DNA from: Burkholderiales bacterium
GTDB lineage: Bacteria; Pseudomonadota; Gammaproteobacteria; Burkholderiales; WYBJ01
DNA: 64,000 nucleotides
Direction of reading: 5' to 3'
Assembly (NCBI GenBank): GCA_022841915.1
Contig: JALHQN010000006.1
Location: 186,001-250,000, forward strand
The translations under genes were made by a program, and so were the position numbers. The notes below the pieces were generated by a model that was not told where the DNA came from, ran no database searches, and worked only from the letters and a program-made list of their open reading frames with translations. Below are positions 55,028-63,799 of the stretch, piece by piece (positions within the stretch are counted from its first letter, which is position 1; the number at the start of each line of letters is the position of its first letter).

Positions 55028-56392
55028 CTAGCCGGACGCCCTGACAGATCCAAGCTCTGCCAGTATTCCCGCCCGCGGTTGATGTTCGATGCTCCAACAG
55101 GCGTTCATCATTTCCTCGCTCTGAGAGCGGGAGAGCACTCCCTCGGTGAGACCGTACGCCTTTGCTTCGATATCCGCATCCGACATAGGCCGCGCGGCGC
55201 TGCCGATCGCGTGGTCCACGTGATGATGCAGTTCAGTACCACTTCGAAGCATCACCCGAAGATCGGCTTCGTCCTCACGAATACTTGAATCGGGAAAGAC
55301 TCGGATACGGCTACGCAGTTCGACCACGTCGACCCTGTTGACCATATCCGGCTCGTATTCGCTGAGCGTCAGACGCCTCGTGAGCAGCGACATAGCCGCT
55401 GAATGAAATACGCTGAGCTTGGCCTCTCCCGTTGTCGAGGGTGACTTTCGTCCGCACAGTTCAAGCACCAATGGATGAACACGAAGCGTCACTTGCTGAA
55501 TCTCCGCAGCATCCAGATCGTGTTTCGTGGCCAAGGCAATGCATCCATCGGCAGCAGGATGCACCACGATCCCGCATGGAAAAGGCTTGTACGTGTTTTG
55601 CATGATCTCGAACGTGACGCCCAAATCTCGCGTGAGCGCGCCAAGATCCGGGTCCTCGCCGAGTACATGAGCGAATCCGCGGGGTGCTTCGATGGCCTTC
55701 TCGGAGCTCGTGTAGTCATGCCGCGCAAGGAGCCCGGCGACGAGGCCTCCCTGTGCCGCGCGCCCCATGTGGAAAGATTTCGTCATACTGCCGAACATCT
55801 CGCGCAAACCGGCAGCTTGCGTGACAGCAAGGCCGAGCGCCCAAACCGTATGCTTTTCGTCGAGTCGGAGCAGCCGTGCTACCGCTGCGGCCGCTCCGAC
55901 GACCCCGGCAGTGCCCGTGATGTGCCAGCCTCGCTCGTAGTGCCATGGATAGACGACGAGGCCCAAGCGACACGCGACCTCCATGCCCAGAGAAAATGCG
56001 TGCAGAAAGTCGGACCCGGGAACCGTCATACGCTCCGCCAAGGGCAGAATAGCGGGTCCGATCACACCTCCAGGGTGAATCACGGTCTTCAGGTGGGTAT
56101 CGGTAAATCCGAGGGCGTCAGCACTGATGCCATTGATCAGCGCGGCAAGAAGTGCGTCCACTCGCTCCGCTCTGCCTAGGAGCGCACACTCACGCTTACC
56201 GGAGAACTCGTCCAAGGCACTCAATGCACTCAGTACACAGGGATGCCTGCTTCCACCTATGGAACAGGCGAGCCAGTGGAGCAGCGCCCTCTTGGACTCA
56301 TGACGCACCGAACTGGGCAAATCCTCCGGCCTGGAATTGACGATGTATTGGGCTAGGGCCTGCGTTGGGGATTGTTCCACGTTCGTGCTCAC
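55028..56392 (-). CDS. MmgE/PrpD-family protein, coupled to a KPR-like gene
   Basis: The 454-residue protein is a divergent PrpD relative: LALHWLACSIGG-like opening (RALLHWLACSIGGSRHP), ADALGFTDTHLKTVIHPGGV and GWHITGTAGVVGAAAAVARL. The usual HPSD metal/active-site block reads VIHPGGVIGPAI, and the lid motif is YKPFPCGIVVHPAADGCI. GTG 56392 overlaps the stop of the upstream ketopantoate-reductase-like gene as GTGA. The altered HPSD block suggests that its chemistry differs from 2-methylcitrate dehydration. Confidence 0.88.
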   Translation of the reverse strand: MSTNVEQSPTQALAQYIVNSRPEDLPSSVRHESKRALLHWLACSIGGSRHPCVLSALSALDEFSGKRECALLGRAERVDALLAALINGISADALGFTDTHLKTVIHPGGVIGPAILPLAERMTVPGSDFLHAFSLGMEVACRLGLVVYPWHYERGWHITGTAGVVGAAAAVARLLRLDEKHTVWALGLAVTQAAGLREMFGSMTKSFHMGRAAQGGLVAGLLARHDYTSSEKAIEAPRGFAHVLGEDPDLGALTRDLGVTFEIMQNTYKPFPCGIVVHPAADGCIALATKHDLDAAEIQQVTLRVHPLVLELCGRKSPSTTGEAKLSVFHSAAMSLLTRRLTLSEYEPDMVNRVDVVELRSRIRVFPDSSIREDEADLRVMLRSGTELHHHVDHAIGSAARPMSDADIEAKAYGLTEGVLSRSQSEEMMNACWSIEHQPRAGILAELGSVRASG

Positions 56393-57450
56393 AGTTGGAT
56401 CGCGTCGATATTCTTCGGGTCTGACTTCAACTCGCCTGCGTCAATCCTCCTGACCAACTCGGTAAGCGCCGCATGAGTCGGTGCCGGCACACCGACTTCC
56501 TGGCCCTTCTCCGCCACCAAGCCATTGGTGAAGTCGATTTCGGAACGTCGGCCGCGAGCGACATCCCTGCCGACGGACGATTGAGACGGTTCCAGTAAAG
56601 TACCCATCCAGGCGGTAAGCCCGTCTTGAACGCGCTTCAACGCGCTCGCATCGCCGCGATCAGCGTTCGTCCATTCATCGGGTTTGATGCCGAGCACGCT
56701 TCCCAACTCATAACCTTGCGCTCGGCCGACCGCGATCGCTTCGGCCGCCAACTTAAGTCCAATGCGATGGGCTTTGCCTCGTTCAATGTAAACGACTCGA
56801 TTGTCGAGACCGGTCGCCCCCAGAAGGCCATGCGTGATCGTGTTCGCGGTCAACTTCGTCCAACGCTCTCCCCACAGATTCTGTGTGACATTCGCCGCGT
56901 CTACCTGGGATAGAATCTGAGCAAGCTCGGTCGCGCGCGGCGTCACTCGCCCGTGGACCTCGCCTACCCGAAAAACCGCGTGCTCCTTGCCTCCGGTTCC
57001 TCCGGGTTGCTGGTATCGCCTGATCCGGCCGGGCTCATAGCAGTTGACGCTGATCGTACTCACAATACATCCGACCGCCTTGCCCCAGCCGACGACGCTC
57101 GCAATACGGTCTTCGTTGATCCCGTTCTGCATGGACACGATGTAGCCCTGCGGGGAGAGATACTGTTGCATCATCTCTGCAGCCCACTCGGTGTCGTATG
57201 ACTTGGTACAAATGACCACGATATCGACCGGCTTCTTCACGAAGCCCTGAACCTCGTACAGATGCATCGCCCTCACCCGCACGACATGCTCCCCCTGCGA
57301 CCCGGACAAGTGCATGCCGTCGCGGTTGACCGCCGCGACATGCTCGGGCCAAGGGTCGACGAGCACGACGTCCTCACCAGCCCGAGCGAGATGCGCACCG
57401 ACATACCCACCCACGGCGCCCGCACCAAAAAAGACTATGTGCTTTCCCAT
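56389..57450 (-). CDS. Ketopantoate reductase (PanE/ApbA)-family protein 1
   Basis: The 353-residue NAD(P)-dependent enzyme reduces a 2-oxo acid or oxidises a 2-hydroxy acid. GKHIVFFGAGAVGGYVGAHL is the Rossmann motif at residues 2-21, CTKSYDT a family block, and NGINEDRIASVVG the conserved MQNG region. The catalytic Lys lies in LWGERWTKLTANTITHGLLG, where PanE has KxxxNxxxNPL. GRRSEIDFTNGLVAEKG holds the acidic catalytic region. AGGA upstream supports ATG 57450. It is the last of three tandem paralogues and is coupled to a PrpD gene; biosynthesis of pantothenate is unlikely for three copies. Confidence 0.88.
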   Translation of the reverse strand: MGKHIVFFGAGAVGGYVGAHLARAGEDVVLVDPWPEHVAAVNRDGMHLSGSQGEHVVRVRAMHLYEVQGFVKKPVDIVVICTKSYDTEWAAEMMQQYLSPQGYIVSMQNGINEDRIASVVGWGKAVGCIVSTISVNCYEPGRIRRYQQPGGTGGKEHAVFRVGEVHGRVTPRATELAQILSQVDAANVTQNLWGERWTKLTANTITHGLLGATGLDNRVVYIERGKAHRIGLKLAAEAIAVGRAQGYELGSVLGIKPDEWTNADRGDASALKRVQDGLTAWMGTLLEPSQSSVGRDVARGRRSEIDFTNGLVAEKGQEVGVPAPTHAALTELVRRIDAGELKSDPKNIDAIQL

Positions 57451-57628
57451 AACGATTCCTGTATTCCATTGCGGTAGAGATGCAGATTCATCGTACGAAC
57501 ACCCGGCCTTGGCGGATCCATCGAACGGCCCATGTACCGACCGGACCGACGGCACCGCCTGAAACGGCCGTACCACTGTCGCGACCAGGGTGCACCGAAT
57601 AGTGCACCCTGACGGTGACGAGAGGTCT

Positions 57629-58702
57629 TCATGGGGATCGCTCGATCAGCAGTGCGTCAAGGTTCGCAAGGCCTTGGGTGATCTCCCCGCGCTCGACGCT
57701 CCTTACGAGGTCTGCGAGCGCTGCTTGCGTCGGCGCCGGGCGGCCGATGGCCGCTCCCTTCTTCGCGACATAGCCGCAGGTCCAGTCGATCTCGGTGCGC
57801 CGGCCATGCTTCAGGTCGTGACCAACGGAGCCGAAATGCGGCTCTTTCGATCGCTCCATCCACTTCAGCCAGCCCTCCTCGATCGCCTTGACTGCAACAG
57901 GTCTCCCCCGCGAAGCATCCTCCCAAAGGGCTGGGGACATTCGTAGAATGGGTTCGAGGTCGTGGCCGAGCGCCTGAGCAACTCGAATGGCTTCGCCCGC
58001 ACAGCGAATGGCGAGTTCTCGCGTCTGCGGATTGTTCATGAGTGCGTGATCGCTGATCCCGGCCGCTCCCAGTATGCCGTGATGCATCGAATTGGTGACA
58101 AGCTTCGCCCAGCGCTCGCCCCACAAGTTCGTCGTCACCTTTGCGCTGTCTACGGACGCTAGGATATCCGCGATGGCCGCGGCCCTAGGCGTGATGCGAC
58201 CGTGGAGTTCGCCGACCCGGAAAACGGTGTAATTCTCGCCACCTGGCGTACGTGCCCGGTGGATGCACCCGGGTTTCAACAACATGACGCTGATCGTGCT
58301 CGCGATACAGCCGAGGGTGCGCTCATCGCCCACAATTCGAGCGATTTCGCCTTCATTGATACTGTTCTGCAAGGAAACGACGCACCCGCCTTCACTCAGG
58401 TAGGGTCGAATCATTCTTGCCATCCACGCACTGTCGTACGACTTGGTACAGATGAATGCCAGGTCGACGCGATCACGCATGAACTGCTGAACCTCGTGAA
58501 TGTGGAGGGCACGCGCTTTGATGGAGCGCCCTCCCGTCGGGTCTGACAGATGGATGCCCTTCGCATTGATGTGATCGACGTGATCCGCCCAGGTATCGAC
58601 AAGATCGACATGGTAACCGGCGTGCGCAAGCTGTCCGCCAACGTAACCACCGACAGCCCCGGCACCGAGAACGGCGATATGCGGATTGCTGAGCTTCAAC
58701 AT
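57629..58702 (-). CDS. Ketopantoate reductase-family protein 2
   Basis: The 357-residue paralogue has HIAVLGAGAVGGYVGGQLAH, CTKSYDSAWMARMI, QNSINEGEIARIVG, LWGERWAKLVTNSMHHGILG and GRRTEIDWTCGYVAKKG in the same order as copy 1. GAGG lies about eleven bases before ATG 58702. It starts eight bases after the stop of copy 3, so those two form a tight pair; copy 1 follows after 178 bases. Differences concentrate in the cofactor and substrate loops, suggesting distinct substrates. Confidence 0.88.
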   Translation of the reverse strand: MLKLSNPHIAVLGAGAVGGYVGGQLAHAGYHVDLVDTWADHVDHINAKGIHLSDPTGGRSIKARALHIHEVQQFMRDRVDLAFICTKSYDSAWMARMIRPYLSEGGCVVSLQNSINEGEIARIVGDERTLGCIASTISVMLLKPGCIHRARTPGGENYTVFRVGELHGRITPRAAAIADILASVDSAKVTTNLWGERWAKLVTNSMHHGILGAAGISDHALMNNPQTRELAIRCAGEAIRVAQALGHDLEPILRMSPALWEDASRGRPVAVKAIEEGWLKWMERSKEPHFGSVGHDLKHGRRTEIDWTCGYVAKKGAAIGRPAPTQAALADLVRSVERGEITQGLANLDALLIERSP

Positions 58703-58710
58703 GATGTCGA

Positions 58711-59784
58711 CTACCTCACAATCAGCGGGAGAATATGCTCGCGCGAAGGAGAAGCTTCGCCTCGCTCGATTCGGCGCACGATGGATGTCAGCGCATCGTG
58801 GACTGGCGTAGGGACGCCCTTTGCCTGGCCCTCACTGGCGATCAGTCCGTTGATATAGTCTATTTCTGAGCGCCGACCAGAAAGAATGTCTCTTCCAAGC
58901 GACCCATGCCCGCGCCGGCCGTCGGTGGTCTGTCTATCAAGATAGGATAACAACGCGCCGTCGATCGTCTTTCTGTCAACCGCGCTCCCGTCAGCTGCCG
59001 CGAGCCACGTCTCGGAAGGAGTCGACACGACCGGCTCGACGTCATAGCCATGCGCTTGTGCGACTCGGATACCCTCTGCTGCAGCCCGCACTAGAATGCC
59101 TCGAAGTTCTGGATCGCCCAAGACCTCTTCATTGACGAGTCCCGTCGCTCCTAGTAGACCCATTTGCATTGCATTGGTCACGAGCTTCGACCAGCGCTCA
59201 CCCCATAAATTGGTGGTCACCGTCGCGGTATCGACTCGGCCCAATAGCGCAGCCAGTTCACGGATGCGAGGCGTAATGCGTCCATGCAATTCGCCCAAGC
59301 CGAATACAGCGTGCTTGGAACCGCCGGGTGTACGGAATCGACTGAGATGCCCAGGGCCGAGCGTGCTTACACCGATCGTATTGAGCACGCATCCCACGGT
59401 GCGCCCGGGACCAACGGCGCTGGCGATATGCGGTTCGTTGATCGAGTTCTGCATCGACACCACATAACCGTCAGGCGCGAGATAGTCACGAATCAATCGT
59501 GCGGCCCAACGAGTGTCGAACGACTTCGTCGCGATGATGGCAATGTCCACCGGCGAGCGCGTCAAGCTCTGTACGTCGCTCACGTGGAGTGCACGGACCA
59601 TTATTGAGTGATCGCCTTGTGTGCCGGTAAGGCGTACACCATGGGCCCGTATTGCCTCGATGTGCTCGACCCAAGGGTCGATGAACGTGACGTTCACGCC
59701 GCTTCGCGCGAGGTGGCCTGCTGTGTACCCGCCAACCGCGCCGCATCCAACGAATGCGATGTGGGGTGTCTTGTCTTCGCTCAA
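58711..59784 (-). CDS. Ketopantoate reductase-family protein 3
   Basis: From TTG 59784, which has GGAGGAGG about eight bases upstream, the product has 357 residues, matching copy 2 exactly in length. The ATG at 59826 lacks that support. Blocks are HIAFVGCGAVGGYTAGHLAR (Cys for Ala in GxGxxG), TKSFDTRWAARLI, QNSINEPHIASAVG, LWGERWSKLVTNAMQMGLLG and GRRSEIDYINGLIASEG. It follows the PrpD gene at 59870 after 85 bases and precedes copy 2 by eight. Confidence 0.88.
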   Translation of the reverse strand: MSEDKTPHIAFVGCGAVGGYTAGHLARSGVNVTFIDPWVEHIEAIRAHGVRLTGTQGDHSIMVRALHVSDVQSLTRSPVDIAIIATKSFDTRWAARLIRDYLAPDGYVVSMQNSINEPHIASAVGPGRTVGCVLNTIGVSTLGPGHLSRFRTPGGSKHAVFGLGELHGRITPRIRELAALLGRVDTATVTTNLWGERWSKLVTNAMQMGLLGATGLVNEEVLGDPELRGILVRAAAEGIRVAQAHGYDVEPVVSTPSETWLAAADGSAVDRKTIDGALLSYLDRQTTDGRRGHGSLGRDILSGRRSEIDYINGLIASEGQAKGVPTPVHDALTSIVRRIERGEASPSREHILPLIVR

Positions 59785-59869
59785 GCGCTTTCCTCCTCCA
59801 ATTCGGGACCGACCTAGCAAAAACACCGCAGCTTCGGTTCCCTAGGGATGTTCTGCCTCGAGGCACGGT

Positions 59870-61234
59870 TCATGGCCTCACCTCGTTCTTGCGAAAAGGA
59901 ACGAATATCCTCGTGACGTCGTCCACCTGATCCGCATGTCGCACGATTTCGATGAGGGCTCTGGTCTGTTCGCGTCCGCCATAAGGCTCGAACAACGAGA
60001 TCACCTTGTGGTCGATCTCTTCGGGAGTCATGGGATATTGCTCATGGCCCTTGGGATGCTTCACTTCTCCTTGCACTTGCGCCCCATCGGCCAAGCTCAC
60101 CGTGATCCGACAAGGCGAGTAATCCGGAAACATCGCGCTCATCTTCTCATCCTCGTGCACCGTCGTGCACGCCATGAGGGAGAGGACTTGCGGATGACGC
60201 AATGCGTCAAGGCGAAATGATTCCTCGTTGATCTCGCCGTCAAGAAAGGCACGTGCGACGACATAGGGAAGACTATGATCGGCGGTCTCGGCGGTTGCTG
60301 GTGCCCAGCGCGACGAGGAACCCGCCATGAGATCGACCGCGGTACGATGAGTGTCAATTCGAATTGCCTTGATCTGCTCTATTTGTACCCGGTCACGAAT
60401 GCTCAACGCGGCCCAAACGGCTGACTGCCCGTGGTAACAGATCGGGAAGCACTTAATGTGGGTGCGCGTTATCCGCTGAGGGGGCTGGCTTGCGAGCAGT
60501 CGCCATTCGAACCGACCGACCGCATCCCACAAGCCATACTTCCCCTCGATGGGCGCCTCCGGACCGGTGAACCCCGCTTGCGCCAGAAGTGCTGCGAAGA
60601 CGCCGTTGCGGGCGCCATTTGCACCAGCGCTTCCCTTCCAGCTCGATAGCTCACCATGGCGAGTCTGGTACATCGCCATGTTGGGCACGAGCGCAAGTGA
60701 CACCGCGTGACCCAACTGTTCTCGACCTAGCCCCAACAGGTAGCCGGTTGCAAGCGCCGTTGCCACGACGCCATACACGGGCTGGTCCCAGCCCTTGGAG
60801 TTGAAGTCAAAGGCATCGCATCCGCTGCAGTACACCTCGTATGCGATCGCAATCGCGGTAAGGAGCGAACGACCGTCGCACGCGCCAACTTCCGCTGCCG
60901 CCAGAACGCCGGCGATGGTGTCGCTTGGGTGTCCTCCGCTCTTGGTTCGGTACATGTCGGAGAGGTCGAGCACGCGCAGCATCGTGCCGTTAGCGAATGC
61001 AGCCATCTCGGGGGCTACCTTGAGCGGTGACCCCAGCAAGGATGCCCCCCTATCCGTCGGGTAGCGCCCAGCCAGACGGCATGCAGCGATGGAGATGGGA
61101 TGGTGAAAGCCCGCTGCCACGCAAGCCAAAGAATCGAGCAACCGGGTCTTCGAGGCCTCGATAGACGCCTCCGGAAGCGCATCGAAACGCGCCTCGAGGA
61201 CATAGTCGACCAGACTCGCTGTTGTCGAATCCAT
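59870..61234 (-). CDS. MmgE/PrpD-family protein
   Basis: The 454-residue protein has ASKTRLLDSLACVAAGFHHP, LRVLDLSDMYRTKSGGHPSD, GCDAFDFNSKGWDQPVYGVV then ATALATGYLLGLG and MAMYQTRHGELSSWKGSAGA. The lid motif KCFPICYHGQSAVWAALSIR keeps a His-Gln pair like canonical PrpD. ATG 61234 lies one base after the stop of the upstream PrpD, so the two PrpD genes are adjacent and coupled. Their 30-40 percent-like resemblance by eye points to an old duplication. Confidence 0.9.
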   Translation of the reverse strand: MDSTTASLVDYVLEARFDALPEASIEASKTRLLDSLACVAAGFHHPISIAACRLAGRYPTDRGASLLGSPLKVAPEMAAFANGTMLRVLDLSDMYRTKSGGHPSDTIAGVLAAAEVGACDGRSLLTAIAIAYEVYCSGCDAFDFNSKGWDQPVYGVVATALATGYLLGLGREQLGHAVSLALVPNMAMYQTRHGELSSWKGSAGANGARNGVFAALLAQAGFTGPEAPIEGKYGLWDAVGRFEWRLLASQPPQRITRTHIKCFPICYHGQSAVWAALSIRDRVQIEQIKAIRIDTHRTAVDLMAGSSSRWAPATAETADHSLPYVVARAFLDGEINEESFRLDALRHPQVLSLMACTTVHEDEKMSAMFPDYSPCRITVSLADGAQVQGEVKHPKGHEQYPMTPEEIDHKVISLFEPYGGREQTRALIEIVRHADQVDDVTRIFVPFRKNEVRP

Positions 61235-61235
61235 A

Positions 61236-62588
61236 TCAACCGAGCGTTAGCAAGTCGAACACGGCACCGACCTCCCGCTCCTGCTCGACACGCCAGAGGA
61301 CGTCCAACGCAGGCGCGATGCGATGCGCGGGGAGAAACCTTCCAGCGAGGACGTTGAACTTGCTCTCAACTTCCGCGTCGGACATCGGGTTTTTGACATG
61401 GCCGCGCGGATACTCCACTTGAGCCACTTTAACTTCCCCACTTCGCAACCTCACTTCCAGACGGCAGGGAATCGATCCAGAAAAGCGGCGCGTAAACTCA
61501 GGGTCTTCCTTGACCGCCACCTTATCGGCCAAAGCATGGACTTGCGGGTCCCTTATGCGGGTGTCCGAAAACACAGCGTCGCTGAACGCACCATCGATCA
61601 GCACTGCAGCGAGAATGAATGGCAAGCTGTGGTCGGCACTCTCTCGTGTGGTTGGATGCCATTTCTCCGGTTCACTTCCGATTTCGCTCCACGCGAACCA
61701 GTAGGTGTGCACGACGATCGCTTCGATCTCATCGGACTTGATCTGGCGGCTGAGCTCTAGAGCTGCCGTAATCGGTGATTGCGAGTGGTACTCCGACAGA
61801 AAGAACTTCAAGTTCGACTGGGTCACCTTGAACTCGCCCTGGGACTCGGTAAGCGCGCCCAGGTCAAACTTCCCGATCAACTCCCGCAATCCGTGCGAGC
61901 CCTCGATGGCGTTCGACGGACCCGTCATCCCTTCTGCGGCAAGCAGGGCCGCGAACACACCGTTGCGAGCGGCATTGCCAGCGGCGACGCCCTTCCACAT
62001 GGAGAGATCACCCCGACGCGTGGCATGCAGCGCGATGTTCGGCGTGACAGCCAGCGCAATCGCTTGACCGAGTTTGTGCTCATCCAGCGCGAGTAGCTTG
62101 CCCGCGCCCACCGCAGTGGCGACCGCTGTATAGAGCACGTGGTCCATGCCGTGATCGCGCATGCAGGCCCCCCGAAAGAAGGCGAAGTAGACTTCGTAGG
62201 CAAGCGCTATCGCGGTCAGCAAAGCCTTGCCATCCGAACGCGTGACCTCCGCCATGGCCAGCATGGGGGCGATCACATCACTGGGATGCCCACCGCCTCC
62301 AGGCAGCGTGTCGTTGCCGTCGAGATAGCGCATCATGACGCCGTTGGCGAAGGTAGCCAACTCGGGCAGCGTACGAAGTGGTGTACCGAGAATGCGTGCC
62401 CCGGCGTCGCACGTCGTGCGACTTGCGAGCCGACGTGCGATGCGGCATGGTTCATCCTCGTAAGCGCCCAGCCCGCAGCCCAGCGCATCGATCAGGCGAC
62501 GCTTGGCTTCGTGCACAGCCCTCGTGGTGAGCCCCGAGAACTGCAACTGCTGCGCGTAGCCGGCGATACGTTCTAAGGTGCCATCCAT
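61236..62588 (-). CDS. MmgE/PrpD-family protein
   Basis: The 450-residue protein has EAKRRLIDALGCGLGAYEDE, MRYLDGNDTLPGGGGHPSDV then IAPMLAMAEV, RDHGMDHVLYTAVATAVGAG and IALHATRRGDLSMWKGVAAG. The lid motif is KFFLSEYHSQSPITAALELS. GGGAAG before ATG 62588 decides the start; the frame extends upstream to 62837 without PrpD-like sequence. It starts 26 bases after the Bug stop and ends one base before the next PrpD start. The SMWKG block is shared with the 59870 copy and places these two in one subgroup. Confidence 0.9.
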   Translation of the reverse strand: MDGTLERIAGYAQQLQFSGLTTRAVHEAKRRLIDALGCGLGAYEDEPCRIARRLASRTTCDAGARILGTPLRTLPELATFANGVMMRYLDGNDTLPGGGGHPSDVIAPMLAMAEVTRSDGKALLTAIALAYEVYFAFFRGACMRDHGMDHVLYTAVATAVGAGKLLALDEHKLGQAIALAVTPNIALHATRRGDLSMWKGVAAGNAARNGVFAALLAAEGMTGPSNAIEGSHGLRELIGKFDLGALTESQGEFKVTQSNLKFFLSEYHSQSPITAALELSRQIKSDEIEAIVVHTYWFAWSEIGSEPEKWHPTTRESADHSLPFILAAVLIDGAFSDAVFSDTRIRDPQVHALADKVAVKEDPEFTRRFSGSIPCRLEVRLRSGEVKVAQVEYPRGHVKNPMSDAEVESKFNVLAGRFLPAHRIAPALDVLWRVEQEREVGAVFDLLTLG

Positions 62589-62614
62589 CGCATCTTCCCT
62601 GTTCAGTGCCTGCT

Positions 62615-63583
62615 TTACTGGGGCTTGATCCCCGCTGCACGCGCGAGCTCGATGTTCTGGGCGACCTCGCGTTGAATCATTGCAGTGAACTGTTCCGGCG
62701 AGTTGGTTTGAGCTTCGAGGCCTTGCCTGAGAAGGTCCGCCCTCATATCGGGCGCATCCACCACCTTTCGGACACCCGTGTTTAGACGCGAGAGGATATC
62801 GGGTGGCAAATTGGCCGGTGCCATCATGCCGTACCAACCGGTCCTGTCGTAGCCCGTTATCCCCGCCTCGTGTAGTGTTGGCAGATCTGGCATCAGAACT
62901 GAGCGCTTCGCGGTACTTATCGCGATGGCTCGCAAGCGACCAGCCGCAAGAAGCGGCTGTGCGGCGGTCACACTCGCGAAAATCATGTCGGACTCCCCCG
63001 AAGCGACTCCGATCACCCCTTGCGAGACCCCCTTGTACGGCACGTGGATTGTTTTCACGCGTGCGAGCGAGTTGAATAGCTCGGCCGCCAGATGGGCCGA
63101 ACTGCCGATGCCGGAGGTGGCATAGTTGAGCGAACCCTGCTTAGCGCGTGCGATCGCCATCAACTCCTTGGCACTCTTGGCGGGCACCGACGGATGGATG
63201 GCCAGGACAAAGGGGCCACTGGCAATCAGTGAAACCGGCGAGAAGTCCTTCGGCAAGACATAGCTCAATTTCGCACGCATGGCCGGCTGGATGCTGTCAG
63301 CGGCCGCCATGACGAGCAAGGTGTATCCGTCCGGGGCCGCTTTGGCGACCGCTTCTGTGGCGATGATGCCCCCGGATCCGGCGCGGTTTTCCACCACGAA
63401 CGGCTGCCCTAGGCTCTCCGAGAGTTTCTGCGCAACCATCCTTGCTGCCGTATCGGTGCCTCCACCAGCAGCGAAGCCGACCAGGATACGCACTGGCTTT
63501 GCGGGATAGATCTGGGCGGTTGCCGTTCCAGCCACCGCATAAGCGGCGACTGCGATCGATGTCAAAACGAAATGTGTGCGCAT
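62615..63583 (-). CDS. Bug/TctC-family substrate-binding protein heading the PrpD-KPR operon
   Basis: The 322-residue product has signal peptide MRTHFVLTSIAVAAYAVAGT with cleavage near ATAQ before IYPAKP. Blocks are GFAAGGGTDTAAR, ENRAGSGGIIATEAVAKAAPD and TIHVPYKGVSQGVIGVASGE. AAGGA lies about ten bases before ATG 63583; upstream ATG 63646 would bury the signal peptide. Being first in the leftward block with PrpD following after 26 bases, it probably delivers the substrate of that pathway. Confidence 0.92.
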   Translation of the reverse strand: MRTHFVLTSIAVAAYAVAGTATAQIYPAKPVRILVGFAAGGGTDTAARMVAQKLSESLGQPFVVENRAGSGGIIATEAVAKAAPDGYTLLVMAAADSIQPAMRAKLSYVLPKDFSPVSLIASGPFVLAIHPSVPAKSAKELMAIARAKQGSLNYATSGIGSSAHLAAELFNSLARVKTIHVPYKGVSQGVIGVASGESDMIFASVTAAQPLLAAGRLRAIAISTAKRSVLMPDLPTLHEAGITGYDRTGWYGMMAPANLPPDILSRLNTGVRKVVDAPDMRADLLRQGLEAQTNSPEQFTAMIQREVAQNIELARAAGIKPQ

Positions 63584-63799
63584 TCGCGGCCATCCTTGTT
63601 CGGTGGTGAATTCGATCGGAGTACATAGGCCCGAGCGCGCCTTCATCAAGCCTCGTCACTGGCCAGATATAACGGGTTGCGGATTTTTCCATCCACCCCC
63701 GCACAGCCAGCGCGCGCGGTAACGTTCAGACGTGCTCGCCCCATTCCCGTTGTGAGCGAGAAGCACAGAGCCCAAGAAACTCCTCCTCCAGACGTAGCA

